From contig WIDE01000205.1 in the NCBI GenBank assembly GCA_015039315.1, forward strand, positions 1-27,843: a stretch of DNA of 27,843 nucleotides, read 5' to 3'. This document shows, piece after piece, positions 20,948 through 27,843 of the stretch. The notes beneath the pieces are model-generated. The model made no database searches and had not been told where the DNA came from. It saw only the letters and a list, made by a program, of their open reading frames with translations. How positions within the stretch are numbered: position 1 is the first letter of the stretch; each line of letters begins with the position of its first letter. Position numbers and translations under genes: made by a program. This DNA is from Clavulina sp. PMI_390. Lineage: Eukaryota; Basidiomycota; Agaricomycetes; Cantharellales; Hydnaceae.

Positions 20948-21900
20948 ATGGCTGAGGACGGGCGAGAGGTTGCACGACTATGGAAGATCAACAGAACACT
21001 TCTCGAGATGGCTAGGGATCGAGTATGCTATACCAAATGGCCCGAATACAACTCTTCTTTGACGCGCACAAACTTCAGGGCTATGAGATTTCGCAAGACG
21101 AGTTGACTCGCTCTCTGGATGATTTCAGGGACGCATATGCTCCAACGGGTTCTGTTGAGTAAGAAAATACCACTATAATACCCCTTCTGTGTGCGCTCAT
21201 CGCTCGTCCTGCAGTAAACTCAAGATGAACTTTCACGTCGAGAAGCCTTCGGGAGATGGAGAGAGTGTGGGACGAGGTGATCGCCTCTACGTGTATTTCG
21301 CTCTCGAGAAGAATGTGAGCATCAAGGAGATGCGAAAGTAAGTCCCTTGAATCTGTACGGCCAGGCGGTTTTCGTTGATTTCGAGCCTCCTGCCTTGTTT
21401 CAGGTTCCTTGAGATCCTGGAACGAGAAAAGATTCAAAACGGCATTATTGTGTACTCGGAGAAAATGACCCCATCTGCAAAGAAGGTTCGATCGCTCGCT
21501 GTTTCAATATTAATCATTACTCAACCGTGTCTGTATCCACTAGATTATCACTTCTCTAGGCACCGACTTTTCGCTGGAGGACTTCGAAGAAGCAATGCTT
21601 CTCGTGAATATCACGCAACACGTTCTTGTGCCTCAGCACGATGTATTGACCCCTGAGGAGAAGAAAGCGCTTCTGGCAAAATAGTTAGTCACCTCAATTC
21701 CCCAACCTCAACCTTAGCAATTTCTTCCCTTCTCACTCCATTCTATCTCCCGCAGCCGTCTCAGGGAGACTCAACTCCCCCGTATCCAAGTCAGCGATCC
21801 AGTTGCACGGTACTATGGTCTGCGTCGGGGCCAGGTCGTGAAGATCACTCGACCAAGCGAGACGAGTGGGCGCTATGCCTCATACCGCATTGCATTCTAG
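20948..21900 (+). CDS. RPB5: DNA-directed RNA polymerases I, II and III shared subunit RPB5 (RPABC1)
   Basis: Six exons: 20948-21022, 21079-21158, 21215-21337, 21404-21485, 21544-21683 and 21756-21900, giving 214 aa, the family length. The N-terminal jaw part reads [38 protein letters not shown] and [14 protein letters not shown] follow. The signature [14 protein letters not shown] leads into the assembly domain, with [20 protein letters not shown] and [19 protein letters not shown]. The subunit is shared by all three nuclear polymerases and contacts downstream DNA at the jaw. It is divergent from Swd2. Confidence 0.97.
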
Positions 21901-22571
21901 ATTTTCAGGCCCAATCATTCACTCTCACGCCCTTTGTGCCAATTGCATGTATGGTATTTCTTGTTTATGCCTCACCGGCTCCCTAATACCTCCATTTTCT
22001 CTCATGAGGGCTTGAATCAGCATTCGTGACCATAGCCTTACCCCTGTTTGCCAAGATCAAGTATTCGCCCCTGACTCCTGAGCGTTTGTCCAAAAGCTTT
22101 GGGATGTCGTCATCTGATCACGGTGTCGGCTGGGTTTGCGGTGCCTATTTCTTGTATTTGTGACTCCGGCTCTGAGAACGAGAGAGACCACGTGCCGTTG
22201 AATACCCATTAATCTATGCTTATGTCCACTGTATTTTCCCTCTGCGGATCGTACCTTTTTAGCTCTCACCGTTCTCGCTTGACTCTGGCCCTTCAACTGA
22301 ATTAATGACCCCGGCTTTCGTAATTGAGTTGGAAGTGATTGGTCACCTGAACCGAGAAGAAGACGCCCAAAGCAATACCGCGGGAGACACAGAATTGAGA
22401 CATGATCGAGCCGCTAAAGAGTGAGTTTGTCTGAGCCAGATCCCTTTGGCCTAACGCCGGATCAGATCGGTGAGGACGTGCAATCCAATCGCCAAGATCT
22501 CTCAGCGCTGTCAATGTCAAAGGTGGTGGGTATGTTGGATTGGCGAATGTATTGCGCGCATGAACGATGAG

Positions 22572-22581
22572 CCCCGCGGGG
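22572..22581. promoter_or_regulatory. Palindromic CCCCGCGGGG GC box
   Basis: The ten bases read the same on both strands and contain GCGGGG twice, matching the Mig1/CreA consensus SYGGGG. Function is inferred from the motif only. Confidence 0.35.
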
Positions 22582-22900
22582 ATGATGGGGTCCTAAGTAA
22601 AGCGCTGGTTGATTACGAATTCGAGGGGAGGATCATCCCGACCTGCGGGTGTAATCGGGGAATGAGGCGGAGGGCATGTATGTGAGGGATTCTTTCATGA
22701 TTTGGGACCTTCCTCAGCGCGTGGGTGTTATTCGGTGCCTTGGTGACGCTGACAGTGTCATCGAAGCCAGGGGTGGACTTTAGAGAAGAGAGAACCTAGG
22801 TCCAAAAAATTATTCTCAAGGCCCTGAATCATTCGCAGCGAAACCAGCCGATGACCGAGGGAAGCTGGCTAACTAGGCGAGCGGCAATCTCTATACCCTC

Positions 22901-23050
22901 CCCCAGTCAGAAGCGATTGGCGGGGAGAAAAAACGGGGCGGATACCCCTCACGCGGGGGTGGGGTTCCCTGTCTTGCGAAACACCGTCCCTGTCAACTGA
23001 AAGTTCTCAAAAATTGTCCCCGGAACTTGATTGAGCGTCCAGGCCTGGGG
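22901..23050. promoter_or_regulatory. Cluster of SYGGGG motifs (Mig1/CreA-like)
   Basis: Five matches to SYGGGG lie within 150 nt: 22901-22906 (minus), 22920-22925, 22953-22958, 22959-22964 and 23045-23050. Mig1/CreA proteins repress genes for carbon use when glucose is present. A sugar transporter lies downstream, which fits, but the cluster is 1.1-1.3 kb from its start. Confidence 0.4.
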
Positions 23051-24013
23051 TGCTGAGCTTCAACGATGGCACATATTGCTTTTCGCTGCTTAGGACCCCG
23101 ATGGGTAAGGAGCCCAGATAGCCCTCACCAAACAGCAACAATATGCGGACGGGGGACTTTTGCTCTTTCACTTCAGATAAGATTGAGATGTGCCTTCGGT
23201 GGAGGGACACACGAGGTCCTGTGACCCCACCCACATACAATTGGATCGCTACCATCATTCCTCACTCATTCCGGCTAGAGTGAGCGTTCTTCGAATTAGG
23301 ATAATTGAGGATATACGCTGCTGTCTACGGGGCGCCTGAATGAATTGCCGACAAGAGAATAATCATGAAATCTGATTGATATTGCACTTCTCTCCCTAGT
23401 CGAGCGCCGCCGCCAGAATATCAATAGACAAGAGAAAAAAAAAGCTAAGGAAAGATGTCCAGCCACCCCACGAGGCGTCTGCGAAGACATCGAGGCAGCG
23501 GAGTGGTGGCTCAGGATGTATGTGGTGGAGAGTGTCAAGTTCTTTCTGGCTAATGTGCCTAGTACTTCTTGATGCGACTGGTTCGGAAGCTATGTTTTAC
23601 CGTGAGAGAAAAGAAGGAAGATTGTTTGGCCGTCAAACAACAACACCGCGGCAATCTCACCTTCCCTTCACAAACATCAAACAAGTCCTGGAGCAGACCG
23701 GGGACTTGAGGGGAGAAAGAAACAGGCTGAACTATGGGCATTTATGCATATCTTCACGACCTCTGTGCGTTCCTTGTCGCATAAAGCAAGAACCAGATAT
23801 ACGCATTTGGTCAACTCCTAGACTCAGATGTTGTGTTTTGATCGATCCACTTCCTGCCGACTGAATGATGGGCACGGATCGATTTAGTCCCTCCCGCTCC
23901 ATTTCCCTCCACTGAATTCAGTTTATTCGAATGAATCTGGGGACCCCGCCCCTCCTACCCCACCTTAAGCAGAAGCACACGACCTATTATAAGTCGTGCA
24001 GTGAGCCCACGTC

Positions 24014-24019
24014 TATAAA
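24014..24019 (+). promoter_or_regulatory. Putative TATA box of sugar transporter
   Basis: TATAAA sits 162 nt before the ATG at 24181 and is followed by a CT-rich leader. Confidence 0.5.
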
Positions 24020-24180
24020 TTCTGTTCAACGCCAGCGTTTTTTCATCAGGCTTCTCCCCTCCTCTTCCCCCCCTCTTGCCTCGACTTCCTATCAGGAAGC
24101 CACCTCCTACCTTCCCCCCCCTCTTCTGAACGACCTCACGCCGCGTAACGTCCACACTTCCCACCACTGGTACGCCGACC

Positions 24181-27100
24181 ATGTCGTCGGAAGACAACAA
24201 ATCGTCCTATAGGGACGAACATGTCGAGGAGCAGATCCAAGACAAGCACGTTGATCTTGATCACAACGTTAACGCCAAGTACGTCATTCTCAATTGCAAT
24301 GCTGAGGACTTAAGCTCAACAGACTCCCCGGTATTCAACCTCCACCTCGCACTATGCATCCTTCATATCACTCCCAACCACGTTTACCCAATCTCTGGTA
24401 CTTCACCCGCGCGCGCTCCACTATGATCTTCATTACTCTGTCTGTGTATTGCCTGTTTCAGGATCGCCAACCCTCTCCACGGCATCCCCCGCCACAAGCT
24501 ACTCTCCAATGTCGAGAAGTTCACCCAGGCTCAAGGGTTTGACGGAGAGCTCGAACTCTTCCAGAAGGCTGCTCTCGTGGCCCAGAACCCCAGTGACTTT
24601 GAGAGCATTGATCTGCTGACTGAGGAGGACAAGGGCTGGCTACGACGAGAGACAACCAGTGCGTATCATTGCGATTCCCTTTCCCATCATCTGTTCTCGC
24701 ATATTGCTCCCCGTTCTATTCCCTCGCTTGTGTGCTATTTACTTTTGCACTGGTTGGGATTGCTTAGCGTTCTTTCTTTCTCCAACTGAGAGGAGCTTCT
24801 TGTCCAAATTGCGTCGGCGATTTCGGAGGTTTTGACGCACACCTCATCTTATTCATTGGTCTCGTTTTCACGTTCATTCCGCTTCTTGGACGATTTGCAC
24901 GTTTTGCTCCACTGCAATTTTGATGGTGCTGTCGATCAGCTCTTCACACAGTTGCGCCACCTTGACTCATTTCCCCACTTACGGCGATTCAACCTCTGGG
25001 GGTGCGCCGCTAAGCTCCGTGGTTCGCGACACGGCTACGATGATACGACCACTCGTACTCTCGTTGCTTGATCAATAATTGTGGCATTATGTCCTTCGTC
25101 CCTTTCTCTTTGTCATTCCAATATTCCAACATTTGGGGCTTGCTTCTTCATTTCATTATTTTTCATCATTTCAAGCCACCAGCCCCACCTCCTCCCCCTT
25201 GCCCTTGCCCTTTCCACCTTCGTTCGGCGCATCGCTCTTCATCCGCCACTAGCCGCAACCGCGGCACCCCGCGTGTGCTCGTCCTCGTTTGCGCCTTCAT
25301 CCCAATTTGTGGCTGGTGCCGGGCGTCACTCACCATCGCCGCCATGATTTGCGTCACGCGTCGGGGTCTTGCTCTTCACGGTCGATCCCGCGATTGCTCT
25401 TCGTGTTCTCGATTATGATTATCTCCCCACAACCCTTGCTTTGCTTCACCGACCTTTCCTCCCATCGCTGCTTCCCTTTTTCCCATGTTTTCATCGCCAA
25501 GGCGCACCCGTGGCATCTGTGACTCACCTCCGCTCTTTTCCTTCATGTAGACCGATGGGACCAGCCGATGGCTCTGTACCTCACCGTCGGTATCTGCTCC
25601 ATCGCCGCCGCTGTCCAGTATGTTCTCATCTCTCACACATCCTTGACGGCGCATTCACATCTCACTAACTATTACTTCACTCTCCAGGGGTTGGGATCAG
25701 ACCGGCTCCAACGGTGCAAATCTGTCGTTCCCCAAGGAATTCAACATCGACCCCGACTGTGGCTGCCCCGACGCCCAGAAGAATCAATGGTTGGTCGGCT
25801 TGGTCAACTCTGGGTGAGTACCTTCATCAAGTTTTGTCCATACTCTACTCATGTACTGACTGATTACACCAAATCCAGACCATACATCGGTTCTTGGCTG
25901 CTTGGATGCTGGATCACTGATCCTCTCAACAACTACTTCGGTCGTCGCGGCACGATCTTCGTCTGTGGTATCTTCTGCACCATCTCAGTCATTGGCAGCG
26001 CCGTCACACAAAACTGGTATCAGCTCTTCATCACCCGGTACGTTTTTGTTTTCAATTCTTCACTACAGCTGAGACTAAACTGCCCTATCACTCTACAGTC
26101 TCCTCCTCGGTGTTGGAATGGGTGCCAAGGCTAGCACTGTCCCCGTCTTCGCCGCTGAAAACACTCCCGCAAGCATCCGTGGTGGTCTCGTCATGAGCTG
26201 GCAGCTCTGGGTAAGCCACCCATACCTCTATCACTTTCTATCTCTGGCCCTAATGACCCTCGATAGACCGCCTTCGGCATTTTCCTTGGTTTCTGCGCCA
26301 ACCTTATCCTGTTCCAAGTCGGTGACATTGCCTGGCGTCTCCAGCTCGGCTCTGCCTTCCTCCCTGCCGTCCCCCTCGTCCTCTTCATCTACTTGTGCCC
26401 TGAGTCTCCCCGTTGGTACATGAAGAAGGGTCGCTTCCAGGATGCTTTCCGCTCCTTCAAGCGCCTCAGGAACAGCGAGCTCCAGGCCGCAAGGGATCTG
26501 TACTACGTCTACTGCCAGCTGGAGGAGGAGCGCGCCGTCATGGAGGGCAGGAACTTCTTCACCCGTGCAAAGGAGCTGTTCACCATCCCCCGTGTCAGGA
26601 GAGCTACTTTGGCAAGCTGGGTCGTCATGATTGCCCAACAGGTAAATCCGAGGTTCTTCATGGTCAGGAGTTTGGGAATAATGGCTAATGCATTTTGGCA
26701 ATAGATGTGCGGTATCAACATTATTGCCTTCTACTCGTCGAACATCTTCGTCAATGCTGGTTACTCTGCCAAGAAGGCTCTGCTTCTGTCGTTCGGCTTC
26801 GGTGCCGTCAACTTCGCGTTTGCCTTCCCCGCCGTCTGGACCATTGATGTAAGCTTCCTATTCCTTCTGGTCGATCGCTCCAGGCAGGATGCGAACCTAA
26901 ACTGTTTTGCTTTGTGTGACTATAGACCTTCGGTCGCCGCAACCTGCTGCTCTTCACCTTCCCCAACATGGCATGGTGCCTTCTCGCTGCTGGCTTCTCG
27001 TTCTACATCCCCAACAACTTCCTCAACAGCGACGGCACCGCCAACATCGACACCCGTATCTCCCTCATTGTCTTCTTCATCTTCCTCTTCGCGGCGTTCT

Positions 27101-27658
27101 ACTCCCCTGGTGAAGGTCCTGTGCCTTTCACCTACTCTGCTGAGGTCTTCCCTCTCACTCACCGTGAGATTGGAATGAGTTGGGCTGTTGCAACCTGTCA
27201 GTGCTTATTACCTATACTGTATTTTCACCCTTCACTCAATCCTTCTATTTCACAGGCTTGTTCTGGGCCTCCGTCCTCTCCGTGACGTTCCCTCGTATGT
27301 TGGATGCAATGGGAGCTCCTGGCGCTTTCGGATTCTATGCGGGTCTCAATATGGTCGCTTTCGTCATGATCTTCTTCCTCGTTCCTGGTAAGTCTCTCTC
27401 CCAATATACCCCTTGTTATTGTTTCAAGGTCTCACCTACTCGCACCTCACAGAAACGAAGCAGCGCACCCTTGAAGAACTCGACTACGTCTTCGCTGTCC
27501 CCACCGCGCGCCACGCATCATACCAGCTCAACCACACCGCACCCTACTTCATCAAGCGCTGGATCTTCTTCCAGAAGGATGCCAAGCTTGAGGAGCTCTA
27601 CGACTTCTCCGAAGTCACATACAGCGGTGGTGGCATCCCAGAGGCGGGCGGCCACTAA
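24181..27658 (+). CDS. MFS sugar transporter (sugar porter family)
   Basis: Eleven exons: 24181-24278, 24462-24658, 25551-25617, 25688-25813, 25879-26037, 26099-26210, 26267-26641, 26705-26848, 26926-27196, 27256-27387 and 27453-27658, giving 628 aa. A cytosolic N-terminal extension of about 100 residues precedes the first helix ([15 protein letters not shown]). Sugar porter marks are [15 protein letters not shown] after helix 1, [11 protein letters not shown] between helices 2 and 3, [12 protein letters not shown] after helix 6, [14 protein letters not shown] in helix 7, DTFGRRN between helices 8 and 9, and [16 protein letters not shown] after helix 12. The protein should move a hexose or polyol, probably with protons, across the plasma membrane; the substrate cannot be read from sequence. 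Intron 2 has 892 nt, far longer than the others. An upstream GC-box cluster suggests glucose control. Confidence 0.92.
24659..25550 (+). other. Unusually long intron 2 of the sugar transporter
   Basis: The intron begins GTGCGT after GAGACAACCA and ends CATGTAG before ACCGATGGG. Flanking exons join in frame (RRETTNRWDQP). The content is strongly pyrimidine-rich on the plus strand, above all 25060-25540. No nested gene or transposon ends were recognised. Confidence 0.7.
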
Positions 27659-27843
27659 ATTGCCCAAGTTTGACTCTGATTCCCCCTTTTCTTACTCTCT
27701 ATCTCCAATTTCTTTTGGTCTGATGATATCCACGACTCTCTCATCCACACGCGACGCTTCCATAGGTCGACGATGTGGATGTACGATGAATTGTCTTGTG
27801 TATGAACTAGTTTTCTGTTACGAATGAATTCCCTCGATTCTCC
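27659..27843 (+). other. 3' flank of the sugar transporter
   Basis: The sequence after the stop codon should be 3' UTR; it holds no recognisable gene before the window ends. Confidence 0.4.

Larger units (their letters stand above)
21901..24180. other. 2.3-kb gene-free region upstream of the sugar transporter
   Basis: No coding exon with recognisable homology, no RNA gene and no transposon ends were found on either strand. Short ORFs here have low-complexity or random composition. The left end should be the RPB5 3' UTR. It is the longest gene-free stretch in the window and is probably an extended promoter or holds an unrecognised gene. Confidence 0.45.

Noticed and set aside
25081..25668. 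Several overlapping ORFs within the long transporter intron
   Set aside because: They are low-complexity Ser, Pro and Leu-rich readings of pyrimidine-rich sequence on both strands, with no domain.

Overview
The window is nuclear DNA of a filamentous basidiomycete, most likely an Agaricomycete (inference). Genes are dense and every recognised gene is cut by several short GT-AG introns, mostly about 50-180 nt. The conserved proteins (eIF6, RPB5, Swd2/WDR82, TRAP-alpha) are eukaryotic with fungal character. No CRISPR array, bacterial operon, rRNA or convincing tRNA was seen. All gene models below were spliced by eye from homology, reading frame and splice signals.

Left edge (1-1860, minus): decayed acyl-CoA dehydrogenase with an N-terminal cytochrome b5 domain, running off the window. 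Next come a MYND zinc-finger gene (2497-4298, plus) and a short-chain dehydrogenase (4716-6151, minus). The latter is divergent from a TRAP-alpha gene (6717-7991, plus). An ABHD11-type mitochondrial hydrolase (8449-10130, plus) and eIF6 (10693-12025, plus) follow.

Middle (12306-19207, minus): three tandem head-to-tail paralogues of the MYND gene (A, B, C). All four family members share a five-exon plan with the same intron phases (0, 2, 1, 2). Copy B has a 4-nt deletion that breaks its frame. A and B share a promoter block; B and C share a 3' flank. This local, lineage-specific expansion is the most unusual part of the window.

Right: Swd2/WDR82 (19422-20914, minus) and RPB5 (20948-21900, plus) are divergent, with only 33 nt between their start codons. 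About 2.3 kb without a recognisable gene then leads to an MFS sugar transporter (24181-27658, plus). That upstream region holds a cluster of GC-box motifs of the Mig1/CreA type.

The conserved genes serve basic functions: RNA polymerase, H3K4 methylation, ribosome biogenesis, ER translocation and mitochondrial hydrolysis. The MYND family has no function I can assign beyond a zinc-binding protein-interaction domain.
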